This document shows, piece after piece, positions 53,105-62,324 of a stretch of DNA of 64,000 bases; position 1 is the stretch's first letter, and each line of letters opens with the position of its first letter. The position numbers were made by a program, and so were the translations under genes. The DNA is from Cyanobacteria bacterium SZAS LIN-3 (GTDB lineage Bacteria; Cyanobacteriota; Vampirovibrionia; Obscuribacterales; Obscuribacteraceae), in assembly GCA_018266215.1 (NCBI GenBank), contig JAFEAV010000002.1, positions 141,337 through 205,336 on the forward strand, in the 5' to 3' direction. The notes under the pieces were generated by a model. It was not told the DNA's origin and did no database searches. It saw only the letters and a list, made by a program, of their open reading frames with translations.

Positions 53105-53667
53105 TGTCAAGTTTTGGTGGCGTTAACCGGGGACCTGCCGCGGAACGCCGCAAGACTCGTCCGGCGCGTTCCAACATGTTTGTCGATTTCGCTACCGTCG
53201 CCCTCTTGATTGGCTGTGGCGGAGCCGTGGTTTACCAGTACTGGCCACTTTTTTCGACAAGCGGTTATCAGGTCGCTTCCGGCCATCTGGAGCGCATGGG
53301 ACTGACCTTTTCCGGCTATTCGGCATCCGGGTATACCTACAGCCGTCGGCGCAACAGCTATATAAACTTCCTTGAGGCACGCTACAGCTTTGTCGCCAAT
53401 GGGCGGCAATATCAATACACTGTCACATCACTGCCTATTTTTTCGCTTGCGGCCCTGGACACGATTGGATTTGAAAACGAATGCCGTCTGAATGGATTGC
53501 CGATACGCTACGACCCTGCCAATCCCGACAATAATGTTGCCGCTCCTGTAATTGAATGCTTTGGAAAGGCAGTTCTGGTCAGCTATGTCGTAGTCATTTT
53601 TATTGGCTTCATCTTTATTGCCATGGCCGGCATGTCTAATCTTTCCGGTGAGAGATGGCGTCCCTGA
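53104..53667 (+). CDS. DUF3592-like two-helix membrane protein
   Basis: 187 residues from ATG 53104, which overlaps the previous stop by one base (TGATG). A basic N-terminus, one helix at about 27-45, an extracytoplasmic beta domain (ARYSFVANGRQYQYTVTSLP, then LPIRYDPANPDNN), and a second helix at about 155-180. The V/I-x-Y-x-P-x-N-P element is the DUF3592 hallmark. Function unknown for the family. Coupling to the repeat protein upstream suggests the two meet at the membrane. Confidence 0.75.
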   Translation: MSSFGGVNRGPAAERRKTRPARSNMFVDFATVALLIGCGGAVVYQYWPLFSTSGYQVASGHLERMGLTFSGYSASGYTYSRRRNSYINFLEARYSFVANGRQYQYTVTSLPIFSLAALDTIGFENECRLNGLPIRYDPANPDNNVAAPVIECFGKAVLVSYVVVIFIGFIFIAMAGMSNLSGERWRP

Positions 53668-53734
53668 CCGCCCGGACGGTAGTTTCAAAAGCGTGTAAAA
53701 TGACCGCTGAAAGTCAACTACAGGCGGTTGGGTA

Positions 53735-54658
53735 GTGAGTGAATCAAAATCGGGAAATGGCGACAAGATCCTTCTTGTGATCATCTTAGGGGTTGGTTAT
53801 GTTGCGTACGCAATGTTTTCGCAATCAGGCTCGGAGCCAAAGACAATTCCTAATGTGACTGCTCTTACAGACCAGTCCCGGGCCATGGATGTTGTCAAAC
53901 AAAATCGCTATGTGACCGAACTGCTCACTCCCACGACTACGCCTGCAGGTGGCGCGGATAACTCTCAGAGTGCGCGTTTCAACTCCCTGATTGCTCAGCG
54001 CCTTTCGGCCCCTGCCGCGTCCGCGTCGGCTACGGCAACCACTGCTTCCGCCTCCGATGTCGCAGCCATGGCCGGTATCCTGGCTGAAGTGGAAGATTCT
54101 TATCGTAAAGGTGATACCAATACTGGTATCGGCCGCGTGAACAAGGGATTGATTTATTTTTCCGCCACCCCGGGATTGCCTGTTTCCAACAAGATTGATT
54201 TGCTTATAGGCGGTGCCAAAATCAGTCACAAGGCCAAAAATTTTGATAAGGCCCGCGAGTATGTAAACGAAGCCCTGGATCTTTCTCGCGTCGGCGGCGC
54301 CTACCAGATGGGTACTATCGAAGGGCTCAGGCTGCTGCTCAACGGCGACGAAACCGCCGTCACTACGTTTAATGAAAAACTGATGCGGTACAACGATGCG
54401 CTGGAAAAGAACGATGTCCAGCAACTGCCGGCGCTGGCCGACGGGCTCGTGGACGCCTCAAAGTCACTTCCGGAAGACAGCTATTTTAGACTGGAAGCCA
54501 ATCTCAGCAAAGCTGCTGCGCTGAAACTGAGCGGCGGCAGTCCGGCGTCTGTTAAAGACTGGCTCAGTCAGACCCAGGGTCAGGCTGAGAAGGCTCGCGA
54601 TCAGGCTGTTGTGCAGCAATGTCGAGCGCTGCTGTCGGCCTATACAAAAAATCAGTAG
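53735..54658 (+). CDS. Membrane-anchored helical-repeat (TPR-like) protein
   Basis: 307 residues from GTG. One N-terminal helix (about 10-27, ILLVIILGVGYVAYAMF), a low-complexity A/S/T linker (residues 88-110), then helical hairpins resembling tetratricopeptides (NKIDLLIGGAKISHKAKNFD, AREYVNEALDLSRVGGAYQM, LVDASKSLPEDSYFRLEANL). Lies 67 bp after the DUF3592-like gene and may belong to the same transcript. No enzyme motif. Stops overlap by 7 bp with the EamA transporter on the other strand. Confidence 0.72.
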   Translation: MSESKSGNGDKILLVIILGVGYVAYAMFSQSGSEPKTIPNVTALTDQSRAMDVVKQNRYVTELLTPTTTPAGGADNSQSARFNSLIAQRLSAPAASASATATTASASDVAAMAGILAEVEDSYRKGDTNTGIGRVNKGLIYFSATPGLPVSNKIDLLIGGAKISHKAKNFDKAREYVNEALDLSRVGGAYQMGTIEGLRLLLNGDETAVTTFNEKLMRYNDALEKNDVQQLPALADGLVDASKSLPEDSYFRLEANLSKAAALKLSGGSPASVKDWLSQTQGQAEKARDQAVVQQCRALLSAYTKNQ

Positions 54659-55629
54659 TCCCGCGGGCGCGCAGCCCGTTCCGGAGCAATGACAAAAATA
54701 CCCGACAGGGCTATTACGACGGCGCCCGCCAGCGCTTCCGGTGTGGGCATGCGACCCCAGAAGGTCACATCCAGCAGGACAGCCCAGAGCAGAGAGATAT
54801 AGTTGAGCGGTGCCACAGTGGAAGCCGGAGCCAGATGGTAGGCCTCGGTCATGAAGTACTGCGCTATGCCGCCAATGACGCCGATGAGCAAGAGCAATAT
54901 TGCGTCGTGGGCGTTGGGGACTACAAAGCCGAAGGGCATGCTGCAAACCCCGGCTACGCTGCAGGCCAGCATAAAATAGACAACGATTGTCAGGGCTTTT
55001 TCGGTGGCACCCATGCGGCGCAATTCGATCATGACATAGGCCGACGTGAAGGCCGAGGCCAGAGCCATAGCTGCTCCGGCGATGTTGCTTGAGAGGCGGG
55101 GCTGGAGCATGTAGAGGACCCCAAGAAAGCCCACCACGATTGCCATTGCCTTGGGGCGACTGACCCGTTCTTTGAGCAGGGCGGCGGCCAGTACCGTGGT
55201 AATTAGCGGGGCCGCATAAAAGAGCGAAGTGGCTTCGGCCAGGGGCAGGAAGCGCAGGGATTCGATACAGAGGACGGCTGAAACCAGCCCCACCGCCGAT
55301 CGAGTGACGTGGGCCCAGGGTTTGCGCGTGCGCAGGACCTGACGCCAGCCGCCACTTTTAATGATCATGGGCAGCAGGGGAATAAGGGCGAAAAAGCTTC
55401 TGCTGAAGAGGATTTCGCCAGACGGATAGGACTTGCCCAGGAGTTTTATCAGGGCAAACATGAGCGAGAAGCTGCCGGCGGCAAAGATGGCCGAGAGCGC
55501 CGCCCGCCTGGTTGTGCCGGCAAAATTGTGAGTTGTCTGGGCTTCTGCGGTTGTCACGTTCAAGATTATGTCACAGACGGCGCTCGGCCCGGGTTTTGCT
55601 ATTATTAATGGCAGATATGTCCCCGGCAC
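54652..55629 (-). CDS. EamA/DMT-family transporter
   Basis: 325 residues listed; ten membrane helices in two EamA halves, from AALSAIFAAGSFSLMFALIK onward, with SGEILFSRSFFALIPLLPMI, SLRFLPLAEATSLFYAAPLI and the second-half match HLAPASTVAPLNYISLLWAV. Exports metabolites or amino acids; substrate unknown. The first 25 residues are not typical: the GTG at 55557 is a better start, gives the normal N-terminus and leaves about 100 bp for promoters before clpS instead of 28 bp. Confidence 0.9.
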   Translation of the reverse strand: MPGTYLPLIIAKPGPSAVCDIILNVTTAEAQTTHNFAGTTRRAALSAIFAAGSFSLMFALIKLLGKSYPSGEILFSRSFFALIPLLPMIIKSGGWRQVLRTRKPWAHVTRSAVGLVSAVLCIESLRFLPLAEATSLFYAAPLITTVLAAALLKERVSRPKAMAIVVGFLGVLYMLQPRLSSNIAGAAMALASAFTSAYVMIELRRMGATEKALTIVVYFMLACSVAGVCSMPFGFVVPNAHDAILLLLIGVIGGIAQYFMTEAYHLAPASTVAPLNYISLLWAVLLDVTFWGRMPTPEALAGAVVIALSGIFVIAPERAARPRDY

Positions 55630-55657
55630 TGAGCCATTAGCTGTGAGACCTTAGTAT

Positions 55658-55990
55658 ATGGGCGAATTTGACGACGAAAATGAAGAGAGCGCAGGTGGTG
55701 GCACTGCGGTTGTCACCGAAAAGAAAATAAAGGTTGAGCGTCCGCCTTTATTCAAAGTCCTTCTGCACAATGATGATTACACCAGTATGGAGTTTGTCAC
55801 TCTTATCCTTGAGCAGATTTTTCATAAGTCGCCGGCCGAGGCTCACAAAATTATGATGGCCGTGCACCAGATGGGCGTGGGAGTAGCCGGCGTCTATCCC
55901 TACGAGATAGCCGAGGCCAAGGTGACCAAAGTGACGATGCTGGCAAGGCAACAGGAATTCCCGTTGCGCTGTTCACTGGAACAAGAATAA
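55658..55990 (+). CDS. clpS: ClpS adaptor protein
   Basis: 110 residues. Delivers N-degron substrates to ClpAP. Core motifs: PPLFKVLLHNDDYTSMEFVT (with the His-Asn-Asp-Asp-Tyr of the binding pocket) and AHKIMMAVHQMGVGVAGVYP. The N-terminal 30 residues are acidic and flexible, as usual. Followed by clpA after 36 bp, the classic pair. Ribosome site weak. Confidence 0.96.
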   Translation: MGEFDDENEESAGGGTAVVTEKKIKVERPPLFKVLLHNDDYTSMEFVTLILEQIFHKSPAEAHKIMMAVHQMGVGVAGVYPYEIAEAKVTKVTMLARQQEFPLRCSLEQE

Positions 55991-56026
55991 GCAGCACCAA
56001 GAATAGTTTTACTTGAGGAAGCCACG

Positions 56027-58663
56027 ATGATTACTAGAGAGCTGCAAAAGACCTTTAACGAGGCGTTTAACGAAGCTCACAGCCGGCGCCACGAATATCT
56101 CACGCTCGAGCACCTGCTTTTTGCCATGACCAGAGAAACGACCGCTTGCAATGTGCTGACGGCCTGTGGTGCGGATCTGGATGTGCTGAAGCGCGAGCTT
56201 GACCGCTATCTTAATGAAAAGATCGAAGTCCTGCCCAAGGGGAAGGAGGCCATGCCGGAGCAGACGGCCACCTTTGAACGCGTTATTGAACGTGCGGCTT
56301 TCCAGGCCCAGTCGGCGCAGCAGCCCAGCCTTGATAGCGGCAATATTCTGGCGGCCATGTTTCATGAGCGCAGATCCTTCGCAGTTTTTCTGCTTGAAAA
56401 ACTGGGTGTTTCGCGTCTGGATGTTCTCAATTTTATTTCGCACGGTATCGCCAAGCCCGCGGAGGGCGGCGCCGATGATGATATGGCGGAGGAGTCTCTG
56501 GCCTCGGCCAGCGCCGGTCGCGGCGGCAGTGAAGTCGATCTGCCCGAAGACGGTCAACCCAGACGTCCGAAACGAGATCCACTGGTTGAGTACTGTGTCG
56601 ATTTGATCGATCAAGCGGCAAACAATCGCATTGATCCTCTGATTGGTCGTGAGGCTGAAGTCGAGCGCACAATCCAGGTGCTCTGCCGACGTAAGAAAAA
56701 CAATCCGCTGTATGTGGGCGACCCCGGCGTTGGTAAGACCGCTGTAGCCGAGGGCCTGGCTCTGAAAATCCAGCGCAATGAAGTACCGAAACAATTGCAG
56801 GGCTTTAAAGTTTATGCCCTCGATTTTGGCTCGCTTTTAGCCGGGACAAAGTTTCGCGGTGAGCTGGAAGAGCGATTGAAGGCCGTACTCAAGGCTTTGA
56901 AAGAGAAAGAAAATGTCATTCTCTTTATCGATGAAATCCATACGATAGTCCGTGGCGGTGCCGTCGAAGGCGGTGGTATGGATGCCGCAAATTTGCTCAA
57001 GCCCGCTCTGGCTTCGGGCGAATTGCGCTGCATCGGCTCCACCACCTACCAGGAATATAAGTCTGCTTTTGAGCGCGATAAGGGGCTGGCCCGCCGTTTT
57101 CAAAAGATTGAGATAACCGAGCCCAGTCTTGAAGATACCGTCAAAATATTGAAAGGTCTCAAGAGCCATTACGAGAGCTATCATGGTGTCACATATAGTG
57201 ATGCAGCCATTGAGACCGCGGCCGAATTGGCCAGCAAATATATCAATGACAGATTCCTGCCTGACAAAGCAATCGACGTGATTGACGAAGTCGGTGCCAC
57301 AGTCAAGCTGCTGCCTGAAGAGGAAAGGGCGGATCGCGAAGTCATTGCCCACGATGTGGAGTTGACTGTGGCGCGCATGGCTAAAATACCGCCCAAGTCC
57401 GTTTCCGGTTCGGATAAGGATCGCCTGAAATTGCTGCAATCCGAATTGCGGGCGGTAATTTATGGTCAGGATCATGCCATTGAACAACTGGTCAATGCCA
57501 TCAAGCTCTCTCGCTCGGGGCTGGGTAATCCTCTCAAGCCGATAGGCTCGTATCTCTTCTCCGGTCCTACCGGCGTGGGTAAAACCGAACTGGCGAAACA
57601 GCTGGCCAAGGTACTTGGTGTTAATTTCATCCGCTTTGACATGTCTGAATACATGGAGCCCCATACGGTCTCCAGGCTGATTGGCGCTCCCCCCGGCTAT
57701 GTCGGATTTGACCAGGGCGGCCTGCTCACCGATGCCGTGACCAAGACACCATATGCGGTGCTGGTCCTGGATGAAATTGAAAAAGCGCATCCGGATATTT
57801 TTAACATCCTCTTACAGGTAATGGATCACGCCAGTCTGACGGACAATAACGGCAAGAAGGCTGACTTCCGCAACATCATATTGATCATGACGACCAATGC
57901 CGGAGCCCGAGATATGATGGGCGACACCGTCGGCTTCAAGGTGGCCGACAAGAAGGAAAGTGTCGTGCAACTGGCCGAACGCCAGGGCAAAGAGCAGATA
58001 CCGTCCGAGGATGATGATGCCGCTCGCAAGAAGAAGGCGGAGGAGAAGAAACCGGCCGCTGCCGATGCCGCCAATAATTTCGGCATGGGTAAGGGGCGCG
58101 GTGCCATTGAGCGCATGTTCCCACCCGAGTTTCGTAATCGACTGGATGCCTGGATTGCGTTCAATCCTCTGACTTATGCCGACATCTGTCGGGTTGTCGA
58201 CAAGTTTGTTGACGAGGTCAAGGTGGCCCTGGCTGAGAAGCACGTCAAGCTGGAAATCAGTGTCGGTGCCGGGACATGGTTTGCCGATCGGGGCTTTGAT
58301 AAGCAGTATGGGGCCAGACCCATGGCTCGTCTGGTCAAGCAAAAGATACGTGAGCCTCTGGCTGACGAACTTTTGTTTGGCAAACTTGAACATGGCGGCA
58401 CCGTCAAAGTAGATGTGGCCGACGGTGAGCTGGTGCTGGAATGCACTGCCGCCGAGGATGTTGAGGCCGAAAATCCGGCCGCCTCTGAAAGCGCCGATGG
58501 TTCCGATAAAGGCGATGTCAGCGCCCCCGCCGGTGAAGATGCCAATCCGGAGAAGGGTTCGGAACGACGTCCCAGGCCGGGTCGCAATCCCAATCTAAAC
58601 ACCGCGGCGCCTGCGACCCCCGCGACTCTGGAACTGATAACTCCCTCAGCGGAGGAGCCATAA
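56027..58663 (+). CDS. clpA: ATP-dependent Clp protease ATPase subunit ClpA, with insertion and acidic tail
   Basis: 878 residues (usual about 750). ClpA-type N-domain [20 protein letters not shown]; first AAA+ domain from [20 protein letters not shown] with Walker [16 protein letters not shown] (about 229) and Walker [12 protein letters not shown]; second with Walker [17 protein letters not shown] (about 511) and [16 protein letters not shown]. After [16 protein letters not shown] the VGF is the likely ClpP-binding loop. About 45 charged residues ([16 protein letters not shown]) are inserted before [10 protein letters not shown], and an acidic/proline-rich tail of about 70 residues follows the fold. 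Coupled to clpS and, 6 bp on, mscS. Confidence 0.95.
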   Translation: MITRELQKTFNEAFNEAHSRRHEYLTLEHLLFAMTRETTACNVLTACGADLDVLKRELDRYLNEKIEVLPKGKEAMPEQTATFERVIERAAFQAQSAQQPSLDSGNILAAMFHERRSFAVFLLEKLGVSRLDVLNFISHGIAKPAEGGADDDMAEESLASASAGRGGSEVDLPEDGQPRRPKRDPLVEYCVDLIDQAANNRIDPLIGREAEVERTIQVLCRRKKNNPLYVGDPGVGKTAVAEGLALKIQRNEVPKQLQGFKVYALDFGSLLAGTKFRGELEERLKAVLKALKEKENVILFIDEIHTIVRGGAVEGGGMDAANLLKPALASGELRCIGSTTYQEYKSAFERDKGLARRFQKIEITEPSLEDTVKILKGLKSHYESYHGVTYSDAAIETAAELASKYINDRFLPDKAIDVIDEVGATVKLLPEEERADREVIAHDVELTVARMAKIPPKSVSGSDKDRLKLLQSELRAVIYGQDHAIEQLVNAIKLSRSGLGNPLKPIGSYLFSGPTGVGKTELAKQLAKVLGVNFIRFDMSEYMEPHTVSRLIGAPPGYVGFDQGGLLTDAVTKTPYAVLVLDEIEKAHPDIFNILLQVMDHASLTDNNGKKADFRNIILIMTTNAGARDMMGDTVGFKVADKKESVVQLAERQGKEQIPSEDDDAARKKKAEEKKPAAADAANNFGMGKGRGAIERMFPPEFRNRLDAWIAFNPLTYADICRVVDKFVDEVKVALAEKHVKLEISVGAGTWFADRGFDKQYGARPMARLVKQKIREPLADELLFGKLEHGGTVKVDVADGELVLECTAAEDVEAENPAASESADGSDKGDVSAPAGEDANPEKGSERRPRPGRNPNLNTAAPATPATLELITPSAEEP

Positions 58664-58669
58664 ACCGCG

Positions 58670-59527
58670 GTGCATGACCTGCATAAACTATTGCTGCAGA
58701 TTGAAAGTATTTTTCAAACGCCTTTTTTGCCTATAGGCAAATCTACGATCAGTCTCTGGCATCTAATTTATGTACTCGGTCTCTTTGTTGTTCTGGTCTG
58801 GGCTACCGGCTGGACTAAGCGCTCGATTGAAGAGCGCTTGTTGGCGCGCACCAATATCGATATCGGAGTGCGCCAGACACTTGGTTCATTTACCCGGGGC
58901 CTGGTTTTAACGGTTGGTTTTCTCATCATTCTGCAGACCGCCGGCATCGACTTAAGCTCTATCACGGTAATCGTCGGCGCCCTGGGCCTGGGTATAAGCC
59001 TTGGTCTGCAGCAAATAACCAGTAACTTTGTCGCCGGTGTGACCATTTTGCTCGAGCGTCCGATCAAGGTCGGGGATCGTATCGAAGTGGATGGAGTTAC
59101 CGGCGAGGTCGTGAAAATCAGTCTGCGGGCGACGACTATGCTGACTAACGACAATATTTCTATAATCGTGCCCAACGCTGACTTCGTTAAAGGCAAAATC
59201 ACCAACTGGAGTTATTCCAGTGATCTTGTGCGCTTCAGTTTCCCGGTGCCGGTTGCACATTCAGCTAAGCCGCAAAAAGTCATAGATGTCCTGCTCGATG
59301 TTGCTCGCAGCCATCCGGGTGTTGTGGCCGAGCCGGCACCGGATGTTGTCTTTCAAGAATACGGTGAGAAAGCGCTGAGCTTTATTTTGCGAGTCTATAC
59401 CAGAGATTATTTGAACAAGCCAAGTTCACTGCGCAGTGAGTTGAATCTGGCCATCTATAAGGCTTTTGAGAAGAGCGGCATTGCCTTTGCCCACGATCCC
59501 GCGTTTGATGCGACCATTGCCGATTAG
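58670..59527 (+). CDS. mscS: Small-conductance mechanosensitive channel, MscS family
   Basis: 285 residues from GTG, 6 bp after the clpA stop. Three helices: about 20-45, 60-85 and the pore-lining third with GALGLGISLGLQQITSNFVA. The cytoplasmic beta domain opens with LERPIKVGDRIEVDGVTGEV and contains NDNISIIVPNADFVKGKITN, both standard. Releases osmolytes on membrane tension. Placement after clpA is probably transcriptional convenience. The end overlaps the next membrane protein by about 20 bp. Confidence 0.93.
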   Translation: MHDLHKLLLQIESIFQTPFLPIGKSTISLWHLIYVLGLFVVLVWATGWTKRSIEERLLARTNIDIGVRQTLGSFTRGLVLTVGFLIILQTAGIDLSSITVIVGALGLGISLGLQQITSNFVAGVTILLERPIKVGDRIEVDGVTGEVVKISLRATTMLTNDNISIIVPNADFVKGKITNWSYSSDLVRFSFPVPVAHSAKPQKVIDVLLDVARSHPGVVAEPAPDVVFQEYGEKALSFILRVYTRDYLNKPSSLRSELNLAIYKAFEKSGIAFAHDPAFDATIAD

Positions 59528-61235
59528 CATCGATATCAAGAAAAATGTTGCCGGAGCACTGGCTCTGCTTGCAGGCGCATTCTCTTTGTACGCCCTATGG
59601 CAGGGCCTGGACAGCGTTCTATTGGGCGGCGCCGACACCGGCTGGTTGATTCGCACAGGTGATTACATATCAGCCAGCGGCAAGTTGCCCACCCACGATA
59701 TCTTTACCTGGACTCAATCGAGCAGGCTTTTTATTTGCTATCAGTGGCTATTTGAACTGGCTGTCTCAGCCCTCTGCAAGGCGGGCGGTTTGAACGCGGT
59801 CGGTGCCATTGCTTTCATGCTGATCTCAATTTTGTATCTGTTTGCCATGCCCCTGCTCTGGTTGCAGCAGGGGGTAAAACCTGCGTATACGGCTATTTGT
59901 ATGGCCCTGGTGCTGACACCATTCTGGTTCTTTGCCCGGCCTCAATTGATTTCTTTCTGGGCTGCTTTTGTCTGTCTTTTGATACTTGAGCATTGGCGCA
60001 AGAATAATCAGAGTCGAGCCATCTTTGGTCTGCCGCCCCTGACTTTGCTCTGGGCCAACTGCCATTGTCTGGCGCTGCTCAGTCCACTTTTGAGTGCCGT
60101 CTATCTTCTCGGCGCTTGTTTTGGCCGGGACACGAGCGTGACTGAAGGCCAGAATAATTCGGCGAAGCGGGAAATCGCGCCACTACTGGTGGTGATGCTG
60201 CTTTCGCTGGGGGCGGCCTTCCTGATGCCTTTTGACCTGCGCACAATACTTATAGCTATTGGTGTATTTGCTCATACCGACGTCAATGCCTGCAATGAAT
60301 TGCGTCCTCTGTATTTGACTTCCTATTTGCTGCAGCCGTGCAATCTTTTTGTGCTGGCCGTTTTTGCCCTGCTTGTCGTTCGCCGTCGCAGAATTCCCCT
60401 TTGTGGTTTTGTAATTTCTTTTGCCGCTATTATCGCCGGCCTTGCTGTGGCGCGCCTGCAGCCCCTGGGGGTGCTTCTGTCCTGGCCCTTCCTGGGTCTG
60501 GCTCTGGCCGCTCCCCCCAACCTGACTTCTTCCCGGTCGTCTTTGAGAATCGCACCGCCGCTCTGGCTTCTGGCTGTGCTTGCCCTTTCTCTCAGCCTCT
60601 GGTGGAGTCGCTTCCCGCTCAGTCAAAATGGCGATCCTGCCCTGGAGCATTTTCTTGGTTCGCGCCCGGCTCTTGTGCTGGCCGCTACCAGGCTGAAGGC
60701 CGGAGATCATCTCTTTACCGACACCCTGTCCGGTTCTCGCTTGATCTTTCTCAAGGGGCCGCCTGTGTTTATTGACGGGCGATTTTTTGTCTTCGATCAA
60801 GCCTTTTGCAGAGAATGGCTTACAGTGATGAATCTGGCCATTCCCTGGCCGAGGTTTGCTGATAAATGGAGCCTCGACAGCGTTGTTTTAAGTCATGGCT
60901 ATCCGCTTTATCACCAGCTGATGGGTTTGCCTGAATGGCGTTTATGCCTGGACGACGGCGGCACCTCGGTCTGGATTAAAGCTGATAGCGCCTCGCTGGT
61001 GCAGGCTCGTCTGGGCCTGGACCCGGAGAAGCCTGAAGTGTTGGGGCTGTCCGCGGATCAGCTATCAAGCGCTAGAATCGCTCTGGCGGCTAAGCATTTG
61101 CAGTCGGCGGAAGTTTACTATTCCCGGGGCTCCTCAGACCAGGCCCTGGCAGAAGTGAATCTTTCACTGGCTCAGGTGAATACTGATAAGGCAAGGGCAT
61201 TGAAAGAAAAGTTGGATCAACACTTAGTCAAGTGA
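59508..61235 (+). CDS. Multi-pass membrane protein with C-terminal soluble domain (GT-C-like topology)
   Basis: About 575 residues from ATG 59508 (the frame is open to 59466 inside mscS). Ten or so hydrophobic helices to about residue 370. The first loop has ADTGWLIRTGDYISASGKLP then THDIFTWTQSS and CYQWLFELAV, a pattern seen in many uncharacterised membrane proteins related to GT-C enzymes. The soluble part holds GPPVFIDGRFFVFDQAFCRE and ends with a short helical-repeat-like region. No specific substrate. Overlap with mscS implies co-translation. Confidence 0.68.
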   Translation: MRPLPISIDIKKNVAGALALLAGAFSLYALWQGLDSVLLGGADTGWLIRTGDYISASGKLPTHDIFTWTQSSRLFICYQWLFELAVSALCKAGGLNAVGAIAFMLISILYLFAMPLLWLQQGVKPAYTAICMALVLTPFWFFARPQLISFWAAFVCLLILEHWRKNNQSRAIFGLPPLTLLWANCHCLALLSPLLSAVYLLGACFGRDTSVTEGQNNSAKREIAPLLVVMLLSLGAAFLMPFDLRTILIAIGVFAHTDVNACNELRPLYLTSYLLQPCNLFVLAVFALLVVRRRRIPLCGFVISFAAIIAGLAVARLQPLGVLLSWPFLGLALAAPPNLTSSRSSLRIAPPLWLLAVLALSLSLWWSRFPLSQNGDPALEHFLGSRPALVLAATRLKAGDHLFTDTLSGSRLIFLKGPPVFIDGRFFVFDQAFCREWLTVMNLAIPWPRFADKWSLDSVVLSHGYPLYHQLMGLPEWRLCLDDGGTSVWIKADSASLVQARLGLDPEKPEVLGLSADQLSSARIALAAKHLQSAEVYYSRGSSDQALAEVNLSLAQVNTDKARALKEKLDQHLVK

Positions 61236-61304
61236 TTGGCGGTTTTTTTTGCTCTTGCAGGGCAGTGCTAGCCTTTAAAAGTATTCTTTCAGGGGCGGTT
61301 TAAC

Positions 61305-62273
61305 ATGCGTCGGCTTCGTTGTATGGCTGCGATTGGATTTTTGATGGTGTCGGCAATTCTGATTGGCGCCCTCGATGTCTCGCATGCCTGCGTCGGGCAC
61401 AAGTCGATCCGCTCGCCGGGGCGGCATAGCGGATCTATTATGGTGGGCAAATTGAAACGGCGCTTTGTCATCCAGATGCCTGACAGTGTGCCCCCGGCTA
61501 AACCGCCTGCTGCCGCCAAACTTCCTGTCATCATCGTTTTGCACGGTGCACTGACCAATGCCTGGACCGTGGAATTCGACAGCGGTTTGACGAAGCGTGC
61601 CGGCAAGGATGGATTTATCGCAGTTTATCCGTACGGCACAGGTATTGGTCCGAGGCAAATACTTTTCTGGAACGCCGGTGCCTGCTGTGCTACCGCCAGT
61701 GCGCGACAGGTGGACGATGTGACTTTTATTCGCCAGTTGATCGAGTATTTAAAAGTTGAGTGTGGCGCCGATGAGAAGCGTATTTATGTAGCTGGTGTAT
61801 CAAACGGCGGCATGATGGCCTATCGCCTGGCGACGGAGCTATCCGGGGAGATAGCCGCCATCGGCAGTGTAGAAGGTTGTATGTTTCCTGGTCATGCCGA
61901 GCCTGATCAGCCAGTCAGTGTTATCGAATTTCATGGCACTGCCGATAGTGTCATACCCTATGATGGCGGCACCGGTTATAAGATGGGTTATAAAATCCGG
62001 GGCATACTCCCTGTGCAGAGGACGGTCGAGTACTGGATTGCGCGCAATCACTGCAAACCTGTATCGGAGCGGCAGGTAAGCGGACGAATTACGAGAGAGC
62101 TATTTTCCGGGGGCCATGGTGACAGTGCCGTTTGTCTTGTCAGCATTGCAGGCGGCAAGCACATGTGGCCGGGCGGTCGCTGTGCCGCTCTCATTGGCGA
62201 TACATCCGTGCATACCGGTCTCAACGCCAGCGATGAGATGATGCGGTTCTTTGCCGAGCATCCCAAGAAGTAG
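61305..62273 (+). CDS. Secreted CE1/PHB-depolymerase-like esterase
   Basis: 322 residues. Signal peptide of about 28 residues (FLMVSAILIGALDVSHAC; the Cys could be a lipobox-like site). Alpha/beta-hydrolase: LPVIIVLHGALTNA (oxyanion), YVAGVSNGGMMAYRLA (nucleophile Ser), IEFHGTADSVIPYDGG (Asp) and GGKHMWPGG (His). This is the LpqC/feruloyl esterase/PHB depolymerase branch. Probably hydrolyses polyester or acylated polysaccharide outside the cell. AGGGGCGG precedes the ATG. A weak hairpin with a T8 run (61221-61250) lies between it and the previous gene. Confidence 0.88.
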   Translation: MRRLRCMAAIGFLMVSAILIGALDVSHACVGHKSIRSPGRHSGSIMVGKLKRRFVIQMPDSVPPAKPPAAAKLPVIIVLHGALTNAWTVEFDSGLTKRAGKDGFIAVYPYGTGIGPRQILFWNAGACCATASARQVDDVTFIRQLIEYLKVECGADEKRIYVAGVSNGGMMAYRLATELSGEIAAIGSVEGCMFPGHAEPDQPVSVIEFHGTADSVIPYDGGTGYKMGYKIRGILPVQRTVEYWIARNHCKPVSERQVSGRITRELFSGGHGDSAVCLVSIAGGKHMWPGGRCAALIGDTSVHTGLNASDEMMRFFAEHPKK

Positions 62274-62324
62274 AAGTTTTGACTAACTTGAGAAAGTTCG
62301 CCCGCCTGTGCTAACCTTTGCCGG

